NCBI GenBank assembly: GCA_954871525.1
Contig: OX940864.1
Location: forward strand, 2,722,001-2,786,000
Source: Parietaria judaica
Lineage: Eukaryota > Streptophyta > Magnoliopsida > Rosales > Urticaceae
DNA: 64,000 nucleotides
Direction: 5' to 3'
Positions 31,129-43,753 of the stretch are shown here, in pieces (position 1 is the stretch's first letter; each line of letters starts with the position of its first letter). Below the pieces are notes generated by a model, which was not told the DNA's origin, searched no databases, and was given only the letters and a program-made list of their open reading frames with translations. Position numbers and translations under genes: made by a program.

Positions 31129-34100
31129 GTTCTAACCATCAAAAACTAATGGTCGTAAAATGTTAAATAAAAATTAAACATCAAGTTAGCTCGAATGTTT
31201 TTAATTTTAATTTATTGTTTTTACTTTATTAATTAAGAGTAAACGACGTCAGTCAAGTTTTTGCTGCATTTTTCTTAAAATTTGTAGCTTTTGACAAAAC
31301 TGTCCTCCAACTCTCGGAAAATAACATATTATTTCGTAAATGTTAAATGATGATATAAGCATATGTCGTAATATATGACTTATTCTAAAGTATATTTGGT
31401 CAGTTTAATGATCGTAATTAGTGGTCGGGACTTATCATTTTGACATTTAAAATAAAAACAATAGACTTCTTAATCGTGTTATACATACTTATTCTAGAGT
31501 ATGTTAATGTTGGTCAATTTAATTATCATCTTAGTGTTTGGGATTTATCATTCTTTTTTTTTTATATATAAATATAATTAGACTTTTTAGTCGTGTTATG
31601 CATGACTTATTTTAGTATGTTAGTCAATTTAATTATCACCTTAACGTTTAGGACTTATCATTCTAATATTTTTTTTCTTATACTATAATTACACTTTTTA
31701 ATCGTGCTATAATAATCGCATAAAAGTAGCACACATTTTCTTACACATTAAAAAAGTGATGCTAATAAGTGTGTTAACAATTAACACACAACTTATTTGA
31801 AGAGTATTTTTGTCCATTTTATATTTCTTCTTAAAAAAATTGAGACTTTTATCATCCTAACTTTATTTCGAGAATTATATTTCTTGATTACTTGACGACT
31901 ACCTAATAATCTCGTATATCGATTTCGTTGGGTGTCTAACTTATAATTTTAAATCATGTGCAATTTACATTTCCGATACTTTTGAGCGCGTGTATAGGAT
32001 AATAGGAACAATATCCTAGCTTTCACAAGAGTGAAGGGCATCTATGTAAAGAAAATTAAACTCGTGAACAAAGTGCACCATGCAAAATATTAGGTACTGC
32101 CTATGCAAAACGACAAGAGAAAAAGGACATGTTTGACCGTTGTCTTCGCTAGTCCAAATCGGTTGTGTCGTGTGGTAGCGACATTAATGATTCGTTTCAC
32201 TTTCTCTTAGGACTCATAATAATTTATATATCTGTTATGTTATCTAAATAAATTAGTTTAGAACTTGTATATATATTCTGGTAGAGATATAATTAATTAC
32301 AATTATTCACCCTTTATCCTCTCTCATTCTTATCCATCTGCTCTTCTCTAAACGCCGCTTAAAACGCTCGTCACTTACTAATAATCGTAATTAATAAAAA
32401 AAAAATTATATTAACATAGATTAATGACTTCATTCTAAACTTTCGAGGTGAATTAATCGCACAAAACTAACTATTAAGCCTACTTAACTTCAATAGATCG
32501 CGTAGGGAAAATCGAATATACCTAATGCAGTGTGCTCGAGCGATTTGTCTTGATCTTTGAGTGTTCTTTGAGATTGTTGAGGTATTGATCAAACTTCAAA
32601 CGACGGAATCAAGCCTCGCAAGATACTTCAGGTTCCTAAGATTCATATTCATCAAATGGGTAAACAGCCGGAGTATCTTCGTTTCGCTGCTAGACGATAT
32701 AATAAGAAGAAACGACGAGGAGTACATTTGAGACTATCAACAAAAAAAAAAAAACTCATGATAACCTGAATTGTTTTATAGTTTGCAGACAGGTTATCAC
32801 ATATAATGAAAACCTACTTTAAATCCATAAAATTGATGATAAAGTGCCATATACCACTATAAATTTTATATAAAATAAAAAGGAGGATAAGTCGAAAAAA
32901 TAAATTAAATGATAATTAGTAGATTTTGCGTGGAAAAAACAAAACGTGCAATTGTGCAAGACGTGTACATTTTATTTTTTCCGGCTAAATTACATCGTAC
33001 CAACTCCGCCACATTTTTGTACCTTCTCTTAAATATATCCATTCTCAATGGTTTAATAATTTGCAATTAACTTTAATTCGAAAAATGATACTTGTCGTGG
33101 GATTTTCTTTAGTTTTTATTTATTATTTTTGTGTCAATGACCAGCTCGAAATTCCAACCACCAAAATGATGTCTCATAAGTATTAATGTCTCTATGGTCA
33201 TTGCCACATATTATTGCCTAACTTCTTTGCTTAATATTCATATATTTTGTGGCAAAACCTAGCAATGTTCTGGAATATTATTCTAGTTTCTAGGAATCTT
33301 TTGCTTTAATGAAAATCGAAACCTCGTAACATAATTTAGAGGATTATCTCTAAAAAAAAAAGTATAGAAGATCATCATTATTTTGTCAGTAATCTCAAGA
33401 GTTAGAGTTGGGATTTAGATCATTCCCTCTAATCATGCCCATCACCAAACTAATATAATATAGAGTATAGTTGATGTTCATTATACAAATTAATTTGCAT
33501 GTTTGAAAAAAAAAATTGTTAGATGCGCCTAAAAAATGACTTTGTTTTAAGATAATTTCGTGATTGATTTGTTTTAATTTCCATCTTAACTATTTTTAAA
33601 TTAGTGAACTTACTGATAAAAAATAACTTCGAATAAATTAAGTGTTGTGTATAAATTTATTTTTTATTTTTAACGAATAAGAGACGATGTATTATTTTTA
33701 AAAAGTACAAAAGACATTACTACTAAAAATCAACACTCTCGGAAAAAGTATACTAAATTGCAAAGTTGGAGTTGTTATTGTCAACTACACTAATATGTAT
33801 ATACATTGTCTGTTATATATAGTTTTAACTTTTAACTTTAACTTTGAAGGTAACGGAATGAAGGGCAGTTTAGGAATTCGAATAATAATCTTAATAAGAG
33901 GTGCCCATAATGGTGTCCAAGATTAATAACTTTCACCGGTCAGTTTCTCAAATGTTTAAATGAGAATTTAGAAGGTTGTGCCAGAAAAAAACCTATGGCC
34001 CACGCCCACAGGCATATAACAACCCTAGTTTCATTTTTTATTTATTAATTATTTATTTAATAAGGATTAATCATATTTAAATCTCTAATTTTATATGCTA

Positions 34101-34658
34101 CATACAAAGTATATCTTATCTGATATTTGTTTAAGATGTGCCCTTTGGCCTTAATGTATACGAATATATATATATATATATATATATTAGGAACATTTGT
34201 GATATAAGTACTCAATCTTGTATTAATAAGAGAAATTTGTACGAAATTATAGTCATGAAAACGTAGCCAAATGAGAGCAATAATCCGAGAGACCCACCAA
34301 ATAGCATTTACAGAAACAGAGAGATGAAAAATACAAGGATGTTGAATACAGCGAAGCAGATGTTTATGCAGACCCACCCTCCACATACATATATATATAT
34401 CTATATATATATATATATATATTTATATCCCGATTATAAAAGCAAAATCAATTATTTTATCGGGTTAATATTAGCAGGCATAAGTACTTAATATATTTAT
34501 TTTCATGGTGATGTAAATTCAGTTCTTTGTGGCATGCAACATTTACTACTTACTTCTATGGAAAATTCTGCCCGCCTTTTTTTTATCGGCTTAGAATATT
34601 TTAGGTGTGCTGTTTAATTCCGCACATGTGTCTTTTTCGAAAGAGAAATAAAATTTAT
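31129..34658. other. Long AT-rich gene-free stretch
   Basis: About 3.5 kb hold no recognisable coding region on either strand. There are poly-A/T runs and TA repeats (about 34167-34188 and 34388-34425). The 109-codon minus-strand frame at 34057-34386 starts in the TA repeat area and has no known domain. Confidence 0.55.
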
Positions 34659-34842
34659 ACCAAGCTTGCTTGTTGTCCTAGTGGTTACTCCACTACATAT
34701 CTCTCCAAGAGATCACGAGTTCAAATTCCATGAGAGACACAAATGTGTGCCCCATTTATATATTGAAAACTTGGTCATAATACACATGTTCTTGCATTCT
34801 AACATTGACAAATAGTGACACTCCATAAAAAAAAAAAAAAAA
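34659..34842 (+). mobile_element. tRNA-derived-type SINE, copy 2
   Basis: It begins ACCAAGCTTGCTTG, with A-box-like TGTCCTAGTGGTTA and B-box-like GAGTTCAAATTCC. It ends in an A16 tail (34827-34842). It shares its layout with copies 1 and 3. The target duplication is not clear, so it may be older. Confidence 0.72.
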
Positions 34843-35362
34843 TTATTAAAGGAAAATGGCGGCATAACCAAAGTCTTCTATTTGTCTTCGTCAAGTTCCC
34901 ATTTGTCTCCTCAATCTCCTTCCCTCTTCAACGTTTAGCGCCATGTGTCACTCATATAGCCTCTGTGATATTATCGCGGCATAAGTTCCCCATCTTTTAA
35001 TAAAAAATAGGGATGATAAGCAAAATAATGAAATTTATGTCCTATAATTAAAACACTGGGTACTTATGCCTCCTATATATATATACACATATATATAAAA
35101 GAGAGAAAGTGCTTACTAGGATACAGCGAAGAAGAAGAAGAAAGAGGATTGGTCTCTTTAGTCTATGCAATCTTATTGGGTGCCCACTAGTAGCAGCTTT
35201 CCTGTCTATATTATATATAATAATAATAATAATAATTATTATTATTATTATAATTATTATTTTCTCTCTCCTACGTTTTCATTTTCATTTTGATGATGAG
35301 TGATTTTCTCGTTAAGGCGAGCCATCGTTGAGGAATCTGAGGAGCTCCCAAAACCCAGAATC
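34843..35362. other. Upstream of the RRM gene
   Basis: The probable promoter and 5' leader of the downstream gene contain a TATATATATA run (35077-35087) and a mixed TAA/ATT repeat (about 35216-35262). I see no separate gene. Confidence 0.5.
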
Positions 35363-37320
35363 ATGTCCACCAGGCACTTCGGCAACAATGGCGGACACCA
35401 CACCACCGACACCGCGCTCACCAAGATCTTCGTCGGAGGCCTCGCCTGGGAGACGCACCGGGACGCCATGCGCGCCTACTTCGACCAGTTCGGCGACATT
35501 CTCGAGGCCGTCGTCATCGCCGACAAGAACACCGGAAGATCCAAGGGCTACGGCTTCGTAATCGCCTCTCCAAAATTCGTCCTCTATGTTTCCGCTCTCG
35601 AATCTCGATTGTTCATCGCCTTCTCGGGTTTTTTGTTATTATTATTATTACTATTCAGGTTACGTTCAAGGATCCGGAATCCGCCATGAGAGCTTGTCAG
35701 AACCCGTCTCCGGTGATCGACGGGAGACGGGCGAATTGCAATCTCGCTTCGCTCGGCGCGCATAAACCTCGTCCGGCGACGACGACGCCGCAGCACGGTC
35801 TTTCTCTCTCTCTCTCTCTCAGAACTGGAAAACAAGGATGTCACATCATTGACCAAATTTTCCACGCAATAAATGCTCATGTTCTTCAAATTTTTTCACC
35901 AAATTTTCTTGGATCTTTATACAACAAATATATATATACAAATGCAGGGAGGTTTAGCGCTCCACAAGCTTACAATAGCAATCAAAGCTCAGCTTCCACA
36001 TACTTTCATCAACCAGCTGGGCAACATTACCATTTTCCCTATTCAGCTTACAGGTAAACCCAGGAACCGGAACCCGGGTTCCGGGTAAATTTGGAATTCT
36101 AAGTTATGGGTCGGATTAAGATTTTTTTTTTTTTTTTCAAGAACAAGGATTATAATAAAATAAAATAAATAAATAAATAGCTAAACTTACTAGTTTTTTT
36201 TTTTTTTTTTTTTTTATGGTGTTGGTAAAATCGACAGTTACGGTGGATATTCACAGGACTCGATGAACCCAATGGTAAGTATTAAAGCCGTAACGTTTCG
36301 TTCGTTTAATTTATATTAAATATTGATTAATGTCTAACAGTTATTTTAATTATTATCAGAGCTATTATGGAGTGTATGGTGGTCAACAGTTCTCGCCATA
36401 TTACCATAATTATTATCCATATTATGCTCAAAATAGTCAAGCTCATCCTCATCAGCAACAACATCATCTTGGCTATAACCTTCAGTTTCTGCAATTCCCT
36501 TATTCCAATTCTACGGGGATTCTCTCTCTTCCTTCTTCCGTGCCGACCATCTCGGCCGCCCCGATCACAGGTACGGGTGAAACTTTCATACCGGAAACTA
36601 GTTCTCGGTACTGAATAAAGATGGTCACTCGAGGCGGGCAGCCCGCACCCCCTAGTGGGTATTACACGGGCTAGGCAGCCCGCGTCTAAAACCCGCCCGC
36701 CAAAATTACAGGGACGGAAACCTGACCCCAATTTTATTTTTGTTATTTGTATTTTAGAACAAATAAAAAACTAGAACCAATGTAAAAACTGCTATTCAGG
36801 TTATTTATATAATATATATACACACAATATATATGTATATATATATAAAAAAAGTGAACCGATATTTTTTCTAGTGAAGGTATTGAGTATTATAATTGAT
36901 TTTTGCAAACCGAGAAACAATATTTACCGGTCCGGAGTTCATAAAATGAATTTAGAGAAATAAATATTCAAAGCGAACTATAGTATAACCGTTTGCTGCT
37001 TAGCGCTTTGAATCGGTATTTATTTACTAGTTTCAAATCGACTATGGTTGGTCTACTGTACGTGCGTATACCATCACTGGTGGTAGTTTAGCAGAGAAAT
37101 CGAATTTCTTTGTTTGAGAAAATCGGTCATGAATATACCCAAAATACACAAAGGTTACTTAATTGAATCTAAGATGTTAAACAAAATCTTTGCTTCCTTA
37201 GTCATATGTAAAGTATTGATGTGAATAATCCTAATTGCATATACAGGCACAGAAGCAGCAAATGTCGGGCCAACAGTGTCGCAAGCTGCGAGCTCGAACC
37301 CGAATTCATCGTCAAATTAA
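35363..37320 (+). CDS. RRM RNA-binding protein, ARP1/RBM24-like
   Basis: Six exons (35363-35557, 35659-35797, 35948-36053, 36238-36274, 36360-36570, 37247-37320) read in phase to a 253-residue protein. One RNA recognition motif spans about residues 20-95. RNP2 is KIFVGGLA (21-28) and RNP1 is KGYGFVTF (61-68), the latter split by intron 1. [12 protein letters not shown] after the RRM is typical of the plant single-RRM group that includes Arabidopsis ARP1. The C-terminal half is low-complexity Tyr/Gln/Ser/His-rich. Such proteins bind mRNA; no target can be read here. The ATG was chosen because it opens directly before the RRM. Intron 5 (676 bp) holds a GC-rich patch (about 36628-36715), perhaps a transposon remnant. 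Confidence 0.92.
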
Positions 37321-38074
37321 GAACGGAATTGACCGAGAAATTCTAACCTCACACGTTCGATCCCACATTTTCTCTTCTCAATTTCATTTAATGATGTCAC
37401 TTTTATAATTAGCTAGTAATTAATTGGCATAGTTAGGAGGATCATTATTCATTCAAATTTTCAAGCATTGGCATATAGAATCTAAATATTGGCTTTGGAT
37501 TCTACCTTGTCAACATGATCGTTATGCCTCGATCGCACAAAGCATCCGAGGACATAACAGTCTTTTTAGTTTTTATTTTATTTTTAATAATTAAAATATA
37601 TATTTAGGGGAAGAACTTTGGTCCAAAAGATTTGTTTTATGTCTTTTGAACCAAGCTAGTCTCTTGCTAGTCAAAGTGACTACATGTAATCCCATTCGTT
37701 TGTTCATTATTCATCATCATGATTGATCTTACTTTTGTCTTTGGATAGGGTTTGATTCAGATTCTAACCACTATTTATTATATTTTATTTTATTTCTCTT
37801 GAAAATCCCTTTAGCTTTTGTGTACATGGTTCTTAGTTTTGTGATGGATTAAATATATATATAAATAATTAATAAATAAATAAATTATGTGTCTGAGAAA
37901 AAGGAGAGTCAAAGTAGGATGTCGTTGGCTTTTGGGCATGCGGGTATTGTATGGGTTGTATCATTTGCCTTTTCTGTCAAAGTGGAAAATATACAATGAA
38001 TAAATATTAGATTTATTTGCGGTGAAAATACCTCATGTATTGAGATTGTAATTTGTAAAGGTTTAATAAAATGT
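37321..38074. other. Downstream of the RRM gene, nothing recognised
   Basis: The 3' UTR is followed by AT-rich DNA. No gene is seen. Confidence 0.5.
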
Positions 38075-38083
38075 TTAAATTTA

Positions 38084-39054
38084 GGGTAAACTGCGGCTAA
38101 TGTACCCAATGTTTGATTTTCTGCGGATTATGTACCCAATGTTTATTTTTGGCGGCTAATGTACTCAATGTTTGATCCGTTAGATATTTTTGGGTTTTCC
38201 GTCAGTTGACCGTTAGAGAGTTATATGTACACTTTTCGTATTTTTGACATAACTCACTCATTTTTTGTCCAAATTTTATGCACGACCTATGGTTGGAAAG
38301 ATAAGAGATAAATATACAACTTTAATGTTTTAAGTTTTGTAAAATTAGTTTTAAAAAAATACGAAATTTCAAGTACAACGTAAAACTGGACATTAGTTTA
38401 ATGCAAAATATTTGTTTCGAGCAAATTTTAATATACTTAATGACTTTTTATGATGAAGTGTAAAAGTAAAAAGTTGTAGATAAATGTTTTATCTTTCCAA
38501 CGGATGTTTATTTATAAATTTCTGATAAAAAACGAGTGAGTTATGCCAAAAATATGAAATATTATTTCACATCACATCTTTTATATTTTTGGCATAACTC
38601 ACTCATTTTTTGTCCAAAATTTATAAATAAATAACCGTTGGAAAGATAAAAAGTTTATCTACAACTTTTTAGTTTTACGTTTCATCATAAAAAGTCATTA
38701 AGTATATTAAAATTTGCTCGAAACAAATATTTTGCATTAAACTAATGTCCAGTTTTACGTTGTACTTGAAATTTCGTATTTTTTTAAAACTGATTTTACA
38801 AAACTTAAAACATTAAAGTTGTAGATCTATCTCTTATCTTTACAACCATAGGTCGTGCTTAAAATTTGGACAAAAAATGAGTGAGTTATGTCAAAAATAC
38901 GAAAAGTGTACATATAACTCTCTAACGGTCAACTGACGGAAAACCCAAAAATATCTAACGGATCAAACATTAGGTACATTAGCCGCCAAAAATAAACATT
39001 GGGTATATAATCCGCAGAAAATCAAACATTGGGTACATTAGCCGCAGTTTACCC
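38084..39054. mobile_element. 971-bp foldback Mutator-type element
   Basis: Two 472-bp arms (38084-38555 and 38583-39054) are inverted repeats with only a few mismatches in the parts I compared, around a 27-bp loop. The element begins GGGTAAACTG and ends CAGTTTACCC. It is flanked by a perfect 9-bp duplication TTAAATTTA (38075-38083 and 39055-39063), the length made by Mutator transposases. No coding region is present. The high arm identity suggests recent origin or gene conversion. Confidence 0.92.
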
Positions 39055-39063
39055 TTAAATTTA

Positions 39064-40153
39064 ACTGTAAAAACACCAAACACACTAACAATACTTATTT
39101 TGTAATACTTTAATGGTTCAAATTCAGTTAAGATTAATTTTAGGTTTAAAGTCTTACGAAAACGCAAAGTTAGTGATTTTTATCATTATATTTTAACCTT
39201 AAGTATTAAAATGCAATGAAGACGTAACTTTAGTAATATTTACCATTATATTTTAACGTCATGTATTAAAATACTACAAACTCTTAACATAAAGTATTAT
39301 CCCCCTAAATAATACATTTAGCATATAGTATATGGTACTTTAACTAATTGTTAAAAAAAAAAAAAAAAAAAAAAACTATAAGGATTTGGTAGTTCTTTAA
39401 AGTTTAACCTACTCATTGGCGTAAAAATAATGTTCTTATATTTTTTAAGGCAAAAATATTCTCCGGCATTCTAAAAATATTTAAGGATTTGGTATTTGGT
39501 AGTTTAACCTCCTATTTTATCTAATGGTAAAGTTTTTTAAGAATAAATTAATCATATTCATTTCAAGTCCAAAATAGATCATTTAAAACTAACTCGTTTG
39601 AAAATTTTAATGATACAATATTGATTTGATTCATCATTAGATAGAGTAAACTCAAATGGATATTTCATTGACTATTCTTGGATTCTTTCTTTCCTCTCTA
39701 TATTTCAACTTCTATTTACATTTCCTTTTTCTTTTTCCATCAAATTATTGATGTTTTATTTTATCATTATCTAGAATCTAGACTAGACTTATCTCACATT
39801 TTAACTAACGCATTCTTTTCAAGTTTTAACGGTCCATTCAAAACTCGTTCTCTTATTAATTATCACTAAATTTAATTGGATTTCTATTAACTATTCTTGG
39901 ATTCCTTCTTCGGTCTATGTTTTTTTTTTTTTTTTTTTTTAAACTTCTTCATACCCTTGGATCCCATTGGAAAGTCTATATCGATGTTTTTGTGTACGGT
40001 TTTACTTTGTATCATTCAATAAACAGACGACGTTTTTGATGGACCAACAGAGAGTTTCATCTCCTTTTTTCACGCTCACCAACATAATTATACAGATGGC
40101 CACACAGTTAGAAAAATAAAATGTGTGAAAAAAACAGTCAAGGAATATATATA
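39064..40153. other. AT-rich intergenic, nothing recognised
   Basis: It contains an A20-type run near 39355-39375 and a long T run near 39920. No gene or transposon end is seen. Confidence 0.5.
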
Positions 40154-40158
40154 TATAT

Positions 40159-40704
40159 TGTGAACTTAAGCTTGACTTAGTCCGGATGACGACCAGAACC
40201 CAGGACGGGCAGAAACACTTGCGAGGAGTCAGCCCGGGTACCGACCAGAACAGAAGACGGACAGTTGTTCAGCCCAGCTCGGGTGAACACGAGCAGAACA
40301 TCCGGATAGAAGGCAAGCCCGGCCAGAGGCAGACGAGCAGGCCAGCTCGGGGACAGAGAAGCTGTCAGGGCAGGAAAAGGAAACTCTACCCAGAAAGGAA
40401 GACGCGTAACTTGAGGAGCAAGCAAATCAAGTCAAAGATTCGGCGAGATTATTTAGGGTAGTTTCCTGATTTTGTGCGATTTGGGTAGCTAGGGTTTCGC
40501 CTATGTGAGGCTATAAATATACCTAGCATGTACACTTTGTAAAGAGTAGAGTCCATTAGAATTTCGAGTTTATCTTCTTGTATTGCCTTCGATTATTAAT
40601 CAAGAGAATTTCTTCTCCCAAAAGTTTGTGTCCTTTATTTTTTCTATTCGATTTCTTTTGGTGTTATTCGTGTTCTTTGCAGATCCGTGAATTGGGATCC
40701 AACA
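40159..40704 (+). mobile_element. Probable solo LTR, 546 bp
   Basis: It starts TGTGAACTTAAG and ends GGGATCCAACA, flanked by TATAT (40154-40158 and 40705-40709). The duplication is weak evidence because the site is itself a TA run. A CTATAAATAT box lies near 40510, and the first 300 bp are GC-rich, as in LTRs. It lies about 50 bp beyond the stop of the small gene at 40756-41222. It may belong to the same family as 63052-63534. Confidence 0.62.
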
Positions 40705-40755
40705 TATATAATTATATATAGAGCTGTTGGTCCACGGTGAGCTCCACCAGCCACG

Positions 40756-41222
40756 TCATCTATCCGGGGAGGAAGAGTTTGAATACTCTTCCCAGAACTG
40801 AAACACAAAAGGGAAAAGCAGAATCAGTTTGGGGAAATTCAGTTAACCGAGCCTATATTACTAGCCTAGCTCCTAAGCTAATGGATCGAAGTAATTTTGG
40901 CTAAGGAATAACAGAATCGGGAACCTACAGATAAAAATCCTAGAGAAAGTTTCTACAAAGAACATTCCAGAAATTTTCGCAAGGGTTCGCGAAGCCTTAA
41001 GCTAACCCTAATTCTCTAAAGGTTCAGAGAGAAACCCAGAACCGAAGAAGAAGAAGAAGAAGAAGAAGAAGAAGAAGAAGAAGAAGAAGAAGAAGAAGAA
41101 GATCTTCGTACCTCAGGTGGTGGCGTCGGAGGTGGACTCTCGCGAGTCCAGGTGAAAGACTCTAGGCGCCACGATCCTCCAGGCTCACTCAGGCGAGAGA
41201 ACTCGTCGTAGACGTTCTGCAT
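40756..41222 (-). CDS. Putative 50-residue protein, unrecognised
   Basis: Two exons (41112-41222 and 40756-40797) flank a 314-bp intron. The donor is GAG|GTACGA, and the acceptor follows a strong pyrimidine tract (TTTTCCCTTTTGTGTTTCAG). The product starts MQNVYDEFSRLSEPGGSWRL, has FTWTRESPPPTPPPE at the junction, and ends SSSPDR. I do not recognise the family, and it has no signal peptide or membrane segment. Upstream, the same frame is open from ATG 41315 (MKPGPSGEKM) to a TAG at 41229-41231, only six bases before the ATG used here. The gene may therefore be a longer protein broken by one nonsense codon, or may start at 41222 behind an upstream ORF. Housekeeping promoter motifs lie upstream. 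An (AAG)n run fills the start of the intron, and a solo LTR abuts the 3' end. Confidence 0.5.
41044..41102. repeat. (GAA)n microsatellite in an intron
   Basis: About 19 GAA units lie just inside the donor of the small minus-strand gene. On that strand it reads TTC, a pyrimidine tract. Confidence 0.95.
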
Positions 41223-41415
41223 GCTCGCCTAGTTCGGAGGTTGAGGCTCGACGATGATATGCGGCTCAGCTGTCTTGGGCTCCTTCATCTTCTCTCCCGA
41301 AGGTCCAGGCTTCATCTTCTCTCCGAAACAGGCTACTCGATCTCACAGAAGACGGTTGACGGAGGAGCGGGTGCGCGCGGCCACCAGAATGTCGTCAGGA
41401 ATCGCCGGAGGCTGC

Positions 41416-41658
41416 AAACCCTAGCAGAGGGTGAGAGAGAGAGAGAGTCGAGTTGCGTAGAGAGAGAAAGGAAGGTTCGAGATTGTAAACCCATTGAAAC
41501 CCTAACTGAATAAAAGTGTGTTTTCAGTTCTTGTCGTTTCGTGTTGTAACTACAAGTTGTTCGCTTCCTCGTACCATTGTCGTGTGACACATTTGTGTCG
41601 TTTGGCTGAATCTTGTCGTGTGAGCTGTGTTGTGTGGATTGGGCTTGTGCTTTGGGCC
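41416..41658 (-). promoter_or_regulatory. Telo-boxes, site II and TGTCGTTT motifs of the small gene
   Basis: AAACCCTA telo-boxes lie at 41416-41423 and 41497-41504. Site II motifs TGGGCT (41640-41645) and TGGGCC (41653-41658) lie further out. TGTCGTTT occurs at 41532-41539 and 41596-41603. The telo-box/site II pairing is the one seen at the P1 gene here. It suggests a growth-linked promoter reading leftward into 41222. Confidence 0.55.
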
Positions 41659-41699
41659 CGGAAATTGAATCTTGAGGAGGATTAAAACCCAACAAGAGC

Positions 41700-43196
41700 T
41701 AACCCACAAAAAAAGTTATAGTTAATATCGGTAGATATCTACATGTTGAATTACACAAACTCGTATATACCTAAAAAAGACTAGTCCTTTCATATTTGAA
41801 TCATCTAACATCTTGACTACTTTCGGTCAATTTATCATTTTGATTAAAGTATCATTTCATTACGGGACTCTACAAATTTACTTTGCTTATGGCTCTTACA
41901 ATCTCGGGACCAATCCTACATAGACATCCGATACAAGGAAAATTAGTTGGCTAAGAGAGTGAAACGAAAATTGTACGGAGGCCTCCCAATGCCTCACCAA
42001 GAATTGGTGGTTGCGGTTGTCGCAAAATGCTCGCGGCCGCCCACATGACAACAATAACTCATTAAGGATTTCCCATAAGTAATCTAAATCTAAAACACTT
42101 ACAAACTTTTCCTCTCAAGGATTTAGTTACTACTAGTAAGTTGTTCGTTACAAGGATTGATAAGAGTGATTATTTATAATGTTAGATAAAGTATGTTAAT
42201 ACCATATAATTAATAAGAGAATTGAGATGCTTGAGTTGTAATTGCTAGTTTACTACATAGAATTCAGGAGTGAAACCGGGACAAGAAATTAGAACTTATA
42301 AGTCAAGAACTAGAGGTGAAATCGGGACTGAAAGATAAAACATGTAAGCCAAGAAACTATAAGTGAAACCAGAATAAAAAATTAAGCGGAGGAATGAGAC
42401 TTATCCATCTTTCCAGAATAATATGTAAATAAACCGTGCTTAAAGGAGGGAATGCTACTACAAATGGATCGGATCCACAAATGAAAGAACTCACCTACCC
42501 AAAGATATATTAGCATTGTGCTTTTTTTTCTTTCTTTTTTTCTTTTTCCTTCTTCCTCTGACCAATTAAATAGACCTTCTAAAACCGAACACAATCTCAA
42601 ATCGAAAAAGATACGGTTCTTTTAGAATCAGAAATCGGATTGGACTCTAGAATCCTGATTTCGGTTCTTTTTTATTCACTGTATATACATTTTTAATGAA
42701 ATTAACTTCCACTCTGAAATTAGTATCCTGGTTCGCCAAATTAACTTCCACTCTGAAATTAGTATCCTGGTTCGCCAAATTCCATTTATCTACATCGACT
42801 CTTACACTAAACAATAGAATTGATTATTTTAGAGTGCTGATAATTTAGCAATTGGTATTGTTACCAAATCACAATGTTAAAAAGAGGCGTGATATTATAA
42901 ACTCAACAAAACATCGAAAACGACATGTTTGAAGTAAAACAGAGAACGACAGTTGACTGCAAACGACAGAAGTATAAAACGACAGCTAATTGAAAACGAC
43001 CGAAACAAAAATAGTTAAGATATCAGACACTTCTTGAATTGGACCTCAAAAACAAAAACAAAAAAGGTGGATAGTGGAATTTAACTTTAATAATTAAGAA
43101 GCAATTTATATAAGTGAACAATGTTTAATATAAATAAAGTACTAGAGTTGGAGAAAATAAAAGATAATGGACAATGATATCAATATAAAAAATCAA
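41700..43196. other. AT-rich intergenic with a 39-bp direct duplication
   Basis: A 39-bp unit is repeated exactly in tandem at 42701-42739 and 42740-42778. AAACGACA octamers occur at 42918-42925, 42961-42968 and 42977-42984. No gene is seen. Confidence 0.6.
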
Positions 43197-43567
43197 TTAA
43201 TTAATGAGAAATTGCACCAAATAGCCAATTTGAAACATTAGTTTTGCAAAATAGCCAAACTTTGGTTAATTTTGTAAACTAGGCAATTAACATGAGGTGG
43301 CATATTAAATTCATATTTTAATCTTAAAATACCCTTTAATTAATCAATTTAGATTATTATTTTCGTAATTAATTAAAATGGTAATTACCCTTATCACACA
43401 AATCATGGTAACTGATTACTTATTAATTTAATAAAAAAAAAAGAAAAAAATTAATTGAAATAAGCTTCATTAATAACACGTTTAAATGAGGTGGCAAGTG
43501 AGACCAAATCTTTCATATTAATCAGCAAAATAAATCGTGCAAATTAATATTCATATATTGGTCAAAT

Positions 43568-43753
43568 TATACACGTTCATTTCTTTCAAATTCAGCGTGA
43601 AAAGTGGATTCAGAACGTTGGGTTTTTTCATTTCCATAACTGCAGATTCTTCTTCCTCCTTATACACGTTCATTTCTTTCAAATTCAGCGTGAAAAGTGG
43701 ATTCAGAACGTTGGGTTTTTTCATTTCCAGAACTGCAGATTCTTCTTCCTCCT
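43568..43753. repeat. 93-bp tandem duplication inside the MULE
   Basis: Units 43568-43660 and 43661-43753 are almost identical. They make the translated frame here repeat SGFRTLGFFIS. It is probably in leader sequence of the transposase fragment. Confidence 0.93.

Noticed and set aside
35300..35689. 129-codon version of the RRM protein
   Set aside because: It starts at a non-ATG codon and reads through intron 1; the spliced six-exon model restores the RNP1 motif.
41333..41695. 120-codon minus-strand frame upstream of the small gene
   Set aside because: It covers telo-boxes and site II motifs, is low-complexity Ser/Leu-rich and looks like leader or promoter DNA, though part may be an upstream ORF.
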